A stretch of DNA of 64,000 nt. It comes from Marsupella aquatica (lineage: Eukaryota; Marchantiophyta). The stretch is from NCBI GenBank assembly GCA_973895155.1, contig OZ316896.1, positions 16,864,001 to 16,928,000 of the forward strand. The letters run 5' to 3'. The notes below the pieces were generated by a model, which saw only the letters and a list, made by a program, of their open reading frames with translations, was not told the DNA's origin and did no database searches. The position numbers and the translations under genes are program-made. Shown here in pieces: positions 34,100-48,105 of this stretch. Positions within the stretch are counted from its first letter, which is position 1, and every line of letters begins with the position of its first letter.

Positions 34100-34850
34100 T
34101 GATATATACTATGTTAACTCAGAACTAAACTGAAGCTGGAGGCTTATTAAGAGTCTCCGTACATGGCTGCCCACATACGAGACCGGGCTAATCCCAAATT
34201 TTTTGACTGTCAAGACCGTACGATTGAACCCCACTTTTGGGTGTGAGTGGGTTGAATGACAAAAGCTTTCATCAATTCAAACTCAGACTAGACCTCCCCG
34301 GCCCCAGGGAGCTCTTCTACCATGTAGCCTAGACGCTTCTACCATGCAGCCTAGATGCAGCTGGTGACCAAGAGGATGCATGCCCAGTATTTAACCTTAT
34401 ATTGGCGTCAGGAAAAGTGAGCAGTGGGCAGCTAAGTATGGGCTAATCAATGTTAATTGCACTGATTAACCTTGATCTCATGCCTAGTCCCTAATTGTAA
34501 TTAAGAACTAAACTCAAGCATGAAGCTCATTAAGAGCTTCCATACACAGTTGCCTCATATGAGACTGGGCCAATCTAAATTTTTTCAAGTGTCAAGAGGG
34601 TATGAATGAACCCCACTTTTGGGTGGGGTGAATGACAAAAACTTTCATTGCAGCCAGGATTCAAATTCGAGACCTCCCGTGGCCCAGTGAGCTCCTCTAC
34701 CATGCAAGCCTAGCTAGAGGCAACTGGTGACCAAAGGGGTGTGCACCCAGTATTTAACCTAATACCGGCATCAGGAAAAGAGTAAGCAGCGGACAGCCAA
34801 ATATGGGCTAATGACTAAACTCGATCTTATGTCTCGTCCCTAATGGTATA
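34100..34850 (-). repeat. Tandem pair of tRNA-derived SINE-like units
   Basis: Two diverged direct repeats of about 390 and 360 bp (about 34100-34492 and 34493-34850). On the minus strand each starts near TAGGGAC(G/T)AG and contains a tRNA-like head. In the right unit GCATGGTAGAGGAGCTC resembles an A box, and GGTCTCGAATTTGAATCC resembles a B box at tRNA-like spacing. The left unit has a more decayed B box. Related tail sequence recurs near 43835-43890. This suggests a Pol III SINE family. Confidence 0.55.
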
Positions 34851-37800
34851 GCATATGCCTTTGTTTAATTCACTTGCATTGGGAATGCAACGAAAGTAAA
34901 TTGATCTCATTAATGATATCATATCCTCATTAAAATCCCAAGCATTCAAGTCAGATAAAGTGCAAAGAATCATCGTACCAGAATTAAACAAAATTGTACT
35001 TTCTGCAAGTCCATATGGAGTACCGTAATTTGCTCAGTACTCTCCAACAGTTTAGAAATCTTGGAATAGCATTCTTTGGAAACAAACTCATTTATTGTTG
35101 TCTATTCAATTGTGTAATTGAAAGCCACTTGCAAGCTGGACGCGAGACGATGTGGACGGGACAGTGTAGCCAATGGTCAAATATAGTACGAGACCCAAGA
35201 CGAAAGATTGCATTGATCTCAAGAAGACTGAATGAATCTTATTGCTTCCTCCCTCCTGCAGTATCAACCCCCCTATTTTAAATCTGGCCACAATCTTCCT
35301 CCCTCATGCAGTATGGCCCCCCCTATTTTCAATCTGGCCATAATATTCTGGACCACTTTACACTCAGATACATATTATACAGCCAGTCCCTAGGAAGGTT
35401 CCCTCTTGTATTTTGGGTAGATGACACTTGTGGCCCTATGAGAAGCCTCAGCTTATGATCACTAGATCTATGTCTGGTCAGATTTCAGATTTGGACCATT
35501 GGTTTTGACAAATTAATAGCTAAGACCTATTTGTTACAATTCACAAGGCACATCACCTTGTAGAAATTTGCACAGAAAGAAACCCTGGTCCCAAGGCTAA
35601 CACTTTACGTTGTTTCTAAAATAAAATAGATCATCATGCAAAGCCATGGACAATGATGCTCCCATGGACCCTAGATATTATCCAGGCAACCAGGATGGAC
35701 CACTAGGAGTATGCTTTGTCACCTTGTTAGTGAAATGTGAGTCATCGGTTGCAAAAACACATGGGAGCATTTTGACAAACCTAGGGGGTCCATTCATTAT
35801 CATAAAAAGATTCTTTATGAGTCAAAGAATTCTAATGAACACTAGCATTAGCACGTGGCAAAACTCAGTTCAGAGGCAGCCGTACGAGACAAAACAAAAC
35901 ACCACGTCTGTACGTGTAAAAGCGCCTTTATGAGTGAGCCAAATTGGAAAATGTTAAGAGATCAGGTGGCAAAACCTTATTCATGGAGGGCCATAATAGA
36001 CAAACGAACGACCTTAAAAGAAGAGATAGTTTGTCGTCGAGAATCGTTTGACTTGGAGTTTTTTGGGTTCGTGTATATCTGTCCGTGTTCCATGCCCCAA
36101 ATTGTCCATCCAACGCCCCAAACGAAAGGCACTGTAGGATCGAGAGTCGAGCTCACTACAGTACGAGCTCGCAGGCCATGATTGCTCACGTAGGCTATGG
36201 AGGCAGGCCTCCGGCCCAGACGCCCAGTAGTGTAGAAGTTTTCATCACCGAAAGGTGCCACACCTGTGGACGACGTCCGGTTAGATATAAATATATGTAA
36301 TATCAGGATCAGGATACTGTTTTGAGGCTGGGAGACCCCCTGCATCCCTTTTTGTTTGGCCAGAGATTATTCTTCGTCGACCTCTGTGGAAAGAGAGTAC
36401 AAAAGTTCTAATTATGCTCCTGATCTGCTTAGATCTCATGAGATGCTGAGGGGAGCGAGAAAGGGAGAGGCAGAAAAGGATAGGGAGGACTGGTGGAATA
36501 GTGCTTCTGATGAGTTTTTGTTTGCCCCGGGAATGGTAGCAAGAAGGCCAGGGGCGAGAGCACGATCCAACGCTGAGAAAAGAGACAATGAATGATCGGG
36601 GCTTTAATTTCTGGCCTGGTCTGGTCTGGCCTGCAAGTAGATCCAGGTGAGGCGGAGGAAGATGATGAGATCAGACGCTGAGATCAGATGTGGACCCGGC
36701 CACCACCACCAACTACTTTTCAGCACAGGAGCAGCTGATGGCTGATGCTACTGCCCTCGAGATCGATCCCATCCATGATCAGACGCGTGAACCCAGTTGT
36801 CCTTTCCGTGTCTGGGCCCGGCCTCACGCTGGGTAGAGTGGACCATGCGCTGCCGCAGGATCGATCGCGTCCACCGCAAGGAAGAGTGGATGATCGATCG
36901 TCACACGGTCATGCGGAGGAGGAGGAGAAGAATTCCTCCTCCATGGTTTCGACCAGACGAGGAGGATGAGTGCTGGAGTGGAGAGTGGACTGTCCTACCT
37001 CGGGTGACGAGCTAGTTTGCTCGCTGAAGCAGCGGAGATGGTGGATGTGGAGGGGAGACGGAGCATATCATGGAGAAAATAGGGTGTGGCCTTTCCGCTT
37101 CCCAAGTCAGCTAGATTACCGCCGGCTCTGCACAGCAATCCGTGGGCACCTTTCTCTGTCATAATTCCTTCCTGTCCTGCTGCTGCTGCAACGACCATCA
37201 TTCTGCATGCTCTACTGGCCTCGTCTTAGGAGTAAAACTTAGCCCTCTTCTACGGAGCGTGATGCTGCTCCATTGACTGGACTTTTGGCCTAGCAAGGGT
37301 TTGTACCCAGAGGCTCTCCGAAAAACTTCTTCTCAGTCCGAATCCAAGCAGGTAGCGAAGGTGCTCATGATCACTCATTCCGGCCCCAAATCAATCATTC
37401 CTGGATCGAAGGTGTTTCAATCACACCAATGTTTGACCTATCTGAGCTGTACTGTAGTTTGTGCAGTGAGAATGGATCCCGCGTGAGGCCGTTTTTGGGT
37501 GCTGTCGCAGCTTCGGTGGAAAGCTCGCATGATTCGTGAAATTGGAGGCTTGGTGGTGTACAGTGCCGTCCGATCGGGAGACACTCGGACGTCGGTATCC
37601 AGATTTAGATTTTCAGCCTCTAACTTGTCATGTTCGCTGATTTACGAAGGACTCTCGGTGCACCGGATTCGTTAAGGGTTCTGGGATCGGATACAGGAAA
37701 GTAGCTGCGCTTTGGTCTTCACCAGCCGGACCGGTGCAAACTCGAGTTCAGGATTGTTGTGGCAACGTCTTAGTACTCGAGTATATGGGCTTGACAAAGA

Positions 37801-38382
37801 TATCGATGAAAATCTTGCTACGAGGGAGATGGGATTTGGTTCAATGGTCGGTCCAGGAGTTGACGGTTGATGGTGTGGCCATATAGTTGAGAGATCACCG
37901 CAAGATCATGAGGATACAGTTGAGTACCAGGGTTACAGACTCCGAGCACGAGCAGGCGTAGATCAATAATTGCGTGGTTTTCATGAATATTGCCAGTTAT
38001 AATGGGATGATTGAGGCCGTCCATATGTGTACCAACATGAATGCCGATGGCTCGCAAGTCGAAGGCTTCTCCTGATTATCTCAAGTCCGAGAGGAATTGC
38101 TTTGAAAAACGTATGATAGATTTAATTGTCGTGAGCTTTTCCAAGGATTGATGAGTTCCAGCAGAATTACTCTCGTCCAATTTGGAAGGATGATAGATCT
38201 GGAAGAGACGTTTGTCATCAATTGTTACTCATTAATTGGGGAGCTAGACCAGTGCACAGTCGTTTACGCCATACCAATCTAGGACACATGTAGGGGGCCG
38301 GAGCGAAGAAGATACAGTAGTTATATTGAATCGGCTGGGGGTGCTGTGTGAAATCGGGGAAGAAGATGGTATATCACTCGTG
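34851..38382. other. Non-coding interval upstream of the armadillo gene
   Basis: No gene is supported. GC-rich patches near 36350-37150 contain charged ORFs of about 80 codons with no recognisable domain. Confidence 0.4.
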
Positions 38383-41300
38383 ATGGGAGCGAGCAATAGT
38401 GAATCTAGGGAGACCATGGAAAGGGTGATAGAAGGAATTCCTGTAAATGGCGGCCTCCAGGCTCCCGAATTTGTGTTAGGGGCTGAACCTTCAACAACGG
38501 CATCATCGGCTGTAGCTGTTCGAGTCTCGGACGATCTCGAGCCACGCGAAATCACTCACGAGGGAGCTGCTCCAGGAGTATCAATGAACCAAGGACTGGA
38601 CAATTATGGAGCAGCTGCTCATCAAGCAGGAGATCTGCTCGAGATTCTAGGCGCCTCCAATTCTTCCAACGCAAACGAATTCGTCGGTCTCTCTCCACTT
38701 ATTCAAAGTGGTACAAGTATTCGCAAGGCAACTCGGATCGCACTTCAAGCATGCTTCAATTCATGCCCCTTCCCCGAAAGTTTGCCGGGTTTGGTACCAC
38801 TGCTCCTGAAGGATAAGAATAGAGTAGTGCAGGAACAGGCAGCGAAAGCCTTAGCCGACTTATCTGCAGTTGAAAGTCACCAGATGCAGATTGCCACCTT
38901 CCCCAATGCTGTTGCAAGTCTCATAAGGTTATTGTTCAGAAGGCAGGGCTCCAGCGTTCAGGAGTACGCAGCGCTGGCGTTGGGCAATTTGGGTGCATCT
39001 CAGGACATGCATGCGTACGTGCAAAGAATAGCAGAAACGCCCGATGCCGTGAGTAATCTCGTCAAAGCTCTCGTCCCGTTACTGTTCCGGGACGAGAACT
39101 CTCTCGTGCAAGAGCAGGCTTGCAGAGCGCTGACGGACCTCTCGTCTGTGCTACTGAGCCACAAGGAGATCGGAGCTATCCCACGAGCCATAGTCGGGTT
39201 TGTTAGATTGCTATCGAAAAACGAGAGCCCGTATGGGCAGGAATGTGCAGCACTGACCTTATCAAACCTTGCAGTGTCGCTCGAAAATACAGGTAAAATA
39301 GTGCATTGTCCGAATGCTTTGGCATCCCTCGTAGTTTTACTGGTCGATGACAAACGGCCTGCTCTTCAAGAGCACGTGACGAAGACTCTGGGGAACCTCG
39401 CCTACGCACAGGAAAATGCAATGTTGATCGGCGATTCCCCTCTTTTCCCACAGTTCTTAGACGGCCTAGCCAAACTGCTTTGGAGGCCTGTGGATCACAT
39501 CAGTGGGATCTTGGCACAAGAAATGGCTGCGGCGACATTCAAGAACCTCTCTTTCACCGAAGAGATCAACGGAAAGATGGGGGAGTACCCGGATGTGTTG
39601 GGAGGATTAGTGAAGTGTCTGTTCAAGGATCAGAGCCCTTCGTCGGCCGAGTACGCAGCCATGGCATTAGGAAACCTCGCTCTATGTCAGGAGAACAAGC
39701 AGCGGATCGCCAACGTCCCCAATGCATTGGCTGGGCTAATCAGGCTTCTCCTGAGGTATGAAAACCCTGCAGGGCAAAAGGAGGCGTTGTTCGCGGTATC
39801 TAATCTGGCTTACGGTGATGACAGCGTCAGAGTGAAAATCGCAGAGTTTCCGGGAGCTTTGCATTGTCTCGTCAAGCTGTTGTCCAAGACTGAGAAGTTT
39901 GCAGGGGCCGACGAGGATTCTATTGCTGCCATAGACTCCACTTTACAAGAGAGTGCGGTGAGTGTGTTGTGTAATCTCACATGCGTCGAGCAGAATTCGA
40001 CCAAGATCGCTGAATTCCCCGGTGCTCTGGAAGGACTCACTAGTTTGTTTCTAGACTGCGGAGCCGGTGCTGACCTTGTCTTGCAGGAGAAGGTCGCCAA
40101 AGTTTTGAGTAATCTCGCCATCGAATCCAGAAACAAAGAGATTCTCGCGCAGTTCCCGAACGTTCTTGCAGGTCTTGTGCGATCTCTCTTAGAAGGAAAA
40201 TGCCCGGGCCTGCAGGAACACGCGGCCAAGGCCTTGAGAAGGCTCGCCGATGTAGAGGCGAACCAATTGACCATACTGTCGGAATTCCCTGATGCTCTCC
40301 CTGGCCTCGTGCTTCTGTTAGGGAAGCACGATTTCCCCGCTGTCCAGGGAAGTGCAGCAGGGGCGTTGGTAAACCTCGCACGAGCCAAAGAGAACCGCAT
40401 GAAAATGGCGGAATTCCCTGGAACACTAGAAGGTCTCAAAAGCGTGATCCTGAACGAAGAGAGCGCCGACGTGCAGGAGAACGCCATCATAGCGTTGAGT
40501 AACCTCGCCATAGAGGGGAAGAACAAGAAGACTATTGTGGAGTTTCCAGGAATGTTGGCAGATTTTGTGACTCTGATCTCCAAACCGGGGAGCCCTCGTG
40601 TCCAGGAGCTGGCCGCCGGGGTACTGGCGAGGCTCGCAGAGACATGGAGGATGCAACTGAGAGTAGCCATGTTTCCCAATGCCGACGTGGTAGAGCTTCT
40701 GACGAAGTTGTTAAACACGGAGGATAAGAGCAGGAGTCTCGTGCAAGAGTTCGCAGCATGGGCCATTGGAAACCTTGCAGTTGCACCCGAGAACCAAGCG
40801 AGGATTGCACAATGCCCGGACACGATTCCCACTCTGGTGAGATTGATAGGGACGGCGGATGATGGCAGCAGCTGCTCCTATGGCTTGCGGTACCAAGTGG
40901 CATGGACTTTGGCGAATCTGGCTGAGGAGGCGGACAATAGGAAGGCCATGATAGGGGCTGTGGAAGGGCTTACTAGCTTGTTGGGTCCGGAGGAGCACGT
41001 CGATCAGAAACTAAGGAATTTATCCAAACGGAGCGCAGCGAAGGCCTTGACACTGATCGATTTAGATAAAGGTAGAGCTTTGCCGCTTCATTTTGGCAAA
41101 GCTTATGCAGGAAGGGGAGAGGCCCTCCTCAGCCTTGGAATGTACAATGAAGCCCTGTTCGACATGAATGTGGCGAATCGTCTCGACCCAGAGAGTGCTA
41201 CAACTTGGAGGTACACACTTGTCCCATGTTTCAAGTTGAAGCTCGGAGTAATATGTATTCCGCATCATCCCCTGGCAATGACTCTACGTTACAGAGAAAC

Positions 41301-42351
41301 GAAATCATTACTCGAGATGTACAGGATAAGGAACTCGTATCATTTGTCAATAACGTGACCATTCTGATTGAGCATCGTTGATGTCACTATGGACTCACAA
41401 CTATCCAAAATTAACATTTAAGAGTGTCCCTCGTTTGTTTTCTTTACTGACAGTGGACGTTATAATGTGATTCACTAAATCAATCGTTCCATCGAGAATA
41501 TAATTATTTGGCTCATTAATTGGTGACGGTGCAAGCCAGTTCATCAACACAGATGGCCACGAGTTGACATTGTTCTGTCAATGCCATCATCTCACCTGAA
41601 AGTCTGGTCTTGCTTCACAAGTTGATAGACTCGTAAGTCGAGTTACAGTCGCCATAATAGAGTCCATTTAGTGGGAGTAAACTTACATTACAGACCGTTA
41701 CATAGTGATTCGATCATTGAGGACGCGTGGGCACAATTTGAAAGTTCTCAGTGCCACATAATTAAAAGGTTGTGTTGGCGGTGAAGGTTTTAATGGTTCC
41801 ATTCTGGAATAGGTTGGGTAGGCTTTTATTACATCTTGCCCTTCGCCAGACTCATACGCTCGTTGTGAGAATAGCTCAATTAACACTGCTTCGCTGGGCA
41901 TCCAGACTATCCATACACCACCTGCAGTACCTACTGTACATTACTGATGAGCGTCAGAACTTCTCGGCTTCATTGCAGCTTTCGGAGTTTCGTAAAGACA
42001 ATGCTTCACGACTACGAAGGGGCGTTGCCGGATGCCAATAAGGCGGTGGAGCTGGAGCCGGACTATGCAGGCAGGTGGCAAGAAAGGGGAATCCTGCGAC
42101 GAATCATGGGAAATCTGGAAGGAGCCCTGGAAGATCTCAACAAGGCCATCGAGCTGGATCCCGACGAAGAAGGGGACTACGAGCTTTTGAAGCACCGAGG
42201 TTTTACCAAATTCCTGCTGGGGGACGAGGCAGGGGCTCGAGCGGATGCGGAATGGGCCATTCGCGTGACACCGGGCTATGTGAAGTACGGAAGAATGCCG
42301 TGCGGTTTGTATTGTCTTCCTGTGCATTATCTGAGCTACAGTCTCGATTGA
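38383..42351 (+). CDS. Armadillo-repeat protein with C-terminal TPR motifs
   Basis: Exon 1 is 38383-41210 and exon 2 is 41979-42351, joined by a GT-AG intron of 768 bp. The total is 3201 nt, 1066 residues. The first in-frame ATG after the upstream non-ATG codons is at 38383. After a variable N-terminus of about 110 residues, armadillo-type repeats of about 42 residues fill residues ~110-900. A typical unit runs FPNALAGLIRLL... then QE.AA.ALGNLA...EN..IA. TPR helices follow: GKAYAGRGEALLSLGMYNEA, HDYEGALPDANKAVELEPDY and GNLEGALEDLNKAIELDP. Only the intron splits the TPR block. ARM and TPR solenoids both bind proteins, so a scaffold role in the cytosol or nucleus is likely, but no specific pathway can be assigned. 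The end after GYVKYG is short and may be incomplete. Confidence 0.85.
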
Positions 42352-45300
42352 AGCACGTGGCCATGGCCAGAATGCACCTACCAACCCACCCGACTGAGCT
42401 GAATCAGATTGTCATAGCCAGAAAATCTGCATAGCTAGAAAACTACCGCTTGGAGTGTGGATTTTACTATCCCGCAAGATGGATCGTGCAAATCTGCCCA
42501 ATCGATCGTTTCAATGTGCCCAGCTGCGCGCCCATCAGCTTCATGGCTCACTGTCGCATGAACTGTTTGTATAATTTACCCTTCCCCGTCTCCCTCGTGG
42601 GTCCCCGCGGAAGCTGCTGTAGCTATCCTCAGAGACAAAGAAAGAAGCAGGTGAGCGACTTTTGGCACTGTTAGTGATATATAACTTATGGGGGAATGAG
42701 CCAGAAAAAATTAAAGTTAAAGTAGAACGTTTTGACCGCTAGTGGCTATAGGTAGTTCAATACGATGTAAATAGAAGAAGGAGAAGAAGAGCATGCACGC
42801 CCCAGATACTTTCACAGCTGAGAGGGCTTATAGAGAGAGAGAGAGAGTGAGAGAGAGAGAGCGAGAGCGAGGTCACCAGGAGCTGACGAACGACTCTTTC
42901 GGAAGGATTTGAAGAGAGAAGAAAGCTTTGAATTTCGTTACTTCGGATAATTTCCATTTCCAATATTGTCGTCCCATGTCCATCGTTCTGCATCCAGTCG
43001 GATAATGACAGTAAAGACTGATGAGTAGGAACGAATCGTCTGATGATCTGAGTAGTTCGCTGTCAATCGGACTGAGGGAGAGGGAGTGAGAAAGAGAGTT
43101 ACGAATCTTGATCAAGTTGCTGTAAAGTTGACTGCACGTTGGTAGTCCAGATAGACACGAGTTGTGTCCTGCTCATGGTCTGAAGTTAGGAACCCACTCT
43201 CTGACTCACGGAAAGGGCCCATGGAACATTAAAGTTGACTGGCATCTACGTTGGTGATGATTGATTGTGTGCCTTTGCGTCACATCGCTCGACCCATCAC
43301 TTCATCACACGTGCTTCTGTTGCTGGGGAGGGTATAACGGTCGGTCCACCTCACAACCTAGCTTTTACAGTGGGTTTACATGGCTAGCTCATTGGGTGCT
43401 CGCTCACATCTATCTTTCTGTGTAATTGTTGACGTACCGTGCAACTTCCCTTGGGCAGTGAGTGACTGAGTGCTGTGCCATGTGCACGTTTTTTCCCTCG
43501 GGACTCTCACCATCGTCACTAGTCAATCGTCACGAAGCGTTTGGAGTACAGTACAGTAGTAGCAGTTTGAACTTCGGAGAATTGTCACTAGGGATCTCAT
43601 TGTGGTTGGTTGGTACTGTAATTGCAACTGTTCCTAGACATCACGTGGGGAAGTGGTTCATTCTGAGAGTGATAATTGCTTGCTGAACAAGTGAACTTCT
43701 AGCATTTGGACCTTTTTGCATATGATCTACATAATTATGCTATGTTGGGTAGAGCAGAATTCATGCATTGGGCCAATCTCACCCGTTCGTTGCCTGTAGT
43801 CCTGTCCTTTAGCAAATAATTGAACTATTGCCATTATTTTTCAAGTGTCAAAAGCTATGAGTATACCTCACTTCTGGGTGTGACTTGTTATGCACCATTC
43901 CCTCCACAAGTTGCCTCAGAATCTTTGTCTCATAGGTTTGGAATGGGCCTGCTAGCCTTGAGGATCATCCAGGTGTCTCATGCTGTAGATTAGGGAAAGT
44001 TCTCTTATCCTGTACAGGTCTTGACTCCAAGTAGGACCAATGTCTCTCCAAGGTGGTCACCCCCACTTGGGTGACTGAGTTCGGAATCCAATTAACCACC
44101 CATCATATTCCACTTAGGTTTCCAACAATTGTTCTCCAGCTAGTCACACATTTAGTAGTCTCTGTAGCCACTTGTGTTGGATGGTATGTCAATGTGATGG
44201 CAAGGTCATGATGGCCAGGTGCTCAGGTCCTCCCCTGATAGATGCTTCTAAAGACCTGTCACCCCAGGATTTGCTTGCTTTGGTCTTATGTCATGCTTTG
44301 GTCCCCACCCTGACCTGTAACCTACCTGCATGAACAAGGCCAGTTGGACCTGCCCTTGACTTTGCATTTCTTCATTAGGATGCTGATCCCAATGAGTCCA
44401 AATGGAGTTTGAGGATGTGAGTACATCATGCCCTTCTTAGTGTTGGGTCCGATAGTGAATCAACTTTAGGTCCTGTGAACCAACTTCAGGTCTGGTCCAG
44501 GTGCAGAGTGTGTCCAGTCCATTTGTTTCTAGTACACCTTTTATTCAAGAAAAGCCAAGTAGTTGATAAGGGAAGAAGCAGAGTTTTTTTCCCCCTTTTT
44601 TGCTTGCAATGGCTCAAGCACTTTCTGTTGCCCCCAGTGCCATTTCTTTCAGAAGACCGCAAGTGCCAAGTGGCCATCATGGGTTTTTCTGCCTATACAC
44701 ACATTCCATCCCCCAGTCTATTTCCATGGCCAATATTCACACATCAAAATGTGGTAAATATAGGGTGTGCATTCATTGATTTAAAGAAAAAACAAGGTTT
44801 ATCATTGTATGGAGTGTTGTCATACCACGATATATGTCATATTTTGATGTGCGCTTGCCGGGACCCATTTCCCAAGCTATTTGATGAGGTTTTTCCCTCA
44901 CCACCCACGTTTTACAGCTGCAGTAGCAAGGCCTAATTTGCACAGGCACAGCCCACAACCTCAACCACCTCTTTGCGTTTTCTGGCTGATTGTGGACCTT
45001 TTTGGTGCCTTGTGCAACTGTCAATGCCTGCCTGCCTCCTTTTGGCACCCAACATCCATTTCCAGTTGCCTTGTGCGAGCAGGGGTGTGAGTACTGATCG
45101 GGGTATAAAGTCACCCAAATGTTGAATACTACTATTATATATATATATTCAAACACAATACATGCATAGCTTGCAAATGTATAAATGAACCCCTGTATCA
45201 ACAAAAGAAATGCAATTTTTTTTGCATCAAACTTAACAGGCTAGGGTGTTACCGGTGTACATCTTCCAGCTCACTAATGCAAATCGAATAGTCATTCTGG

Positions 45301-46317
45301 TTGCAAATTCAAGTATATCCAAGCACACTAGCAATGTTGTGGTTACTCACAACAGAATAAAATTTTGTACAGAGATCGACAACTCCGATAATAGATTCCG
45401 CCAATTCTGGCAAAAGAGAATGAATCCTGGCCGTTTGCCAAAAATGGATATTCCATCACCGTCGGATTATTTTCCTCCACCTGTCCTGCATCAACTGCCT
45501 GCGCAACTGTGTGCCTGCTTCTGCATGCATGTGCTTGCTTACAGCCTGATACGTATTTAGAATAACTTAGTGCCATTTGACTTTGCACAATTATTCTAAA
45601 AATGCCCAGAAAAGCAAATGCCTTTAAAAATATTCTGCTTGTGAGTCAAAGAGCGCATTATTTCAGCCGGCTTGGAGTGAAAGCATAAAAATCTTTTTGG
45701 TTGAAAAGTATGAGAATATATGATAAAAAAACACAAAAAGTAAAGAAATGAAAGGGCAATGAGTGGGCACCCTCACTAAATGACTTTTCAAGTTCTAAAA
45801 GAACAAAAGAATATTTTATAATAAAAAATTCTTCTCTTATATTAGTAACACAACTTTAGCAATTTACAAAGATTAAAAAATGACTATCTTGCGTTAGACT
45901 CATAGGTAAACTTTGACAAGCCATGCTTCATTTGGGAAACAAGATACTTACAACCACTCATAAAATAAAGCTTGTCTGTAGTAATTGGTTTATTGATAAC
46001 CCAACTTTCCTGGACATATCTTGGGCTAGGGCTTCCACAAAATGTGTAATCTAGTGCTCTTTGTCACATTTTGCTCTACCTGAGAAAACCTTAGAGGGGC
46101 AGTTTGCATTAATTGTTGTAGTCAGTGTTATTTTGATTTTTGATAAAAAACAATTGGGGTGTTCATTTCTTTTCTTTCACCCATCACACATGAAAAGTAT
46201 GTGGCTTTTTATTGGGTTTAAAATACTTCTAAATGTTTGTGGAAGAACACTAGGGGTGTCTTAATTCACTGCCTAGAATTATAAGAATCACTAGACTGAT
46301 GCCCATGCGTTGCACAA
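42352..46317. other. Non-coding interval
   Basis: No supportable gene. A fragment resembling the SINE-like tail of 34.1-34.85 kb lies at about 43835-43890. Stretches after 45600 are strongly AT-rich. Confidence 0.45.
42832..42870. repeat. (GA)n microsatellite
   Basis: Alternating G and A with a few interruptions. Confidence 0.95.
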
Positions 46318-46680
46318 AACATGTTGAGGTGAGAAAAGTTGTTGAGGTGACAAAACGATGTCAAGGTGAAAAAAGATGTCATGAGAGAAAGGGATGTCAA
46401 GACGAGGAAAAGATGTGAAGATGAGAAAAATATGTAGAGGAGAGAAAACATGTCAAGGTGGGGGAAATTTTTTGTGGTGAGATACAGATGTCAAGGTGCA
46501 ACAAACGAAGGTAAGATGTTGAGGTGAGAAAAAGGTGACAAGTCAAGAAAATGACGTAAACGGATGTCGAAAAGAGAAAATGTCAAGGGTGAGAAGAAAT
46601 GGTCACGGTGGGCTAAAGATGTCAATGTGAGAAAAAAATGATGAGTGAGAAAAAGATGTCTAGGCAAGGTGAAGTTGTTG
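46318..46680. repeat. Degenerate short-period tandem repeat
   Basis: A unit close to GATGTCAAGGTGAGAAAA (about 18-20 bp) recurs some 15 or more times with many changes. A similar AAAAGATGTC rhythm recurs near 59035-59245. Confidence 0.7.
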
Positions 46681-47970
46681 TGGTGGTATATTCAATAACC
46701 CGTGCATTTCATGTAGAAAATAAAAACAAAATAACGGCCACTGCAGCATAGAGTCCAAGCACACACAAGTGATAGGAATTTTATGTTTTTTAAAAATAGA
46801 CATAAATAGATTTTAGTAAATTTTCAATTATATTTTTATCTTGGTCAGGTTTGGCATGAAATGGGCAGCTTGGGCAGAGGCAATTTAGATTAAAAGGGGT
46901 ATGAGCAGATCTGATGGTGCTAGGAAAACAAATTTTTAATAAAGGACTAAGATTGGTTCACACTTTTTACTCAGTCTTCTTGTCTGACCCTAGTGCATTG
47001 ATAGAGGCCCTCCCTATTTCCATTTTCCTATTGGATCCCTTTTTGCTTGGAAACTGCGCATTTTATTTTCATCCACACTAAATTAAATGTTTTTTTTAAT
47101 TCCTTCTCTTTGATTCGATTCTTTTATGTTTGTCATTTGGGGGGCACTTTAAATTTGAATGACTACCACTCTATAAAATGATGCAACCTTGTATTATAGC
47201 TTTTGATAGTGTTTTCTAAGACCAAATACAAGAAGAATCCAAAAAGTTAGGGGTAAAAAATCACTTTCAAATCTGATATAATTAGGGTGTGATTCCGCCA
47301 AATTTTCATGTGATATTGGACCTCCCCTTGGAATGCGGCCCCGAGAAAAAAAATTGCACACAAAAGCCCCAAAATAAATGAATGATGAATGAAGATTGGA
47401 AAAAAAGCATGTACGCTTTGAGTCAACACAAAAATTTCAATTCTTTGCTCACTTCAAGTGAGTGAATTCAAATGGAAACACTCAATGATATCAATGGTAC
47501 CACAAGATGGAAACACTCAATGGTACCACAAGAGGCCATTCAATTGTGCTCCATGTCTTCCTTCTTGAGGTAAATCTCATTAGAGCTTTGGAGTCTTTCT
47601 CGACATTTCTCTACCAGGATCTTCATTTGCTGATTATAAATATAAGTAAGGTCTTATGTTTGTGGTAGTTTTTTAGTGGTGCTCTTAGGACCTGGTTATT
47701 AGGGCCTTTTGTCTCTTGGGGTGCCTCGCCTTGATTAGGGCATCTCAAATCTTGGCCTTAACAAGATAAAGTCCTCCCATAGTTCAAGCATAATGGGAAC
47801 TCTCGTAAAAGTTATGGGAGCTTGGCTACCGTAAGAAAAGCCCTCGGGCTCAACACTTGACCCTAACTTTCCCGCAGCTTCAGGCAGAAATCCGGAAATC
47901 TAGTACTCCGGAATTCAGGAAAGCCGCAATTGAAGGCATGCAGAATTTTCCCCTGACATGGTGATTGCTG

Positions 47971-48105
47971 CTGCATTTGAGGCCACGATTGATCAAAAAT
48001 TAAGGAAAAAATAATATATCCTATGAGACAGGTGAGACTGCATTTGAGGGCACGGCTGATCAAAAATTAAGGAAAAAATAATATATCCTACGAGACAGGT
48101 GAGAC
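47971..48105. repeat. Tandem duplication, 67-bp unit
   Basis: CTGCATTTGAGG starts at 47971 and 48038. Both units contain GATCAAAAATTAAGG and end in GAGACAGGTGAGAC. Confidence 0.9.

Noticed and set aside
36356-36595. Charged ORF of 79 codons in a GC-rich patch
   Set aside because: No in-frame support beyond length, and no family resemblance.
42757-43115. Minus-strand Ser/Leu-rich ORFs
   Set aside because: They are translations of the (GA)n microsatellite and its surroundings.
44475-44936. ORF of 153 codons
   Set aside because: No domain, no splice context and an unlikely composition.
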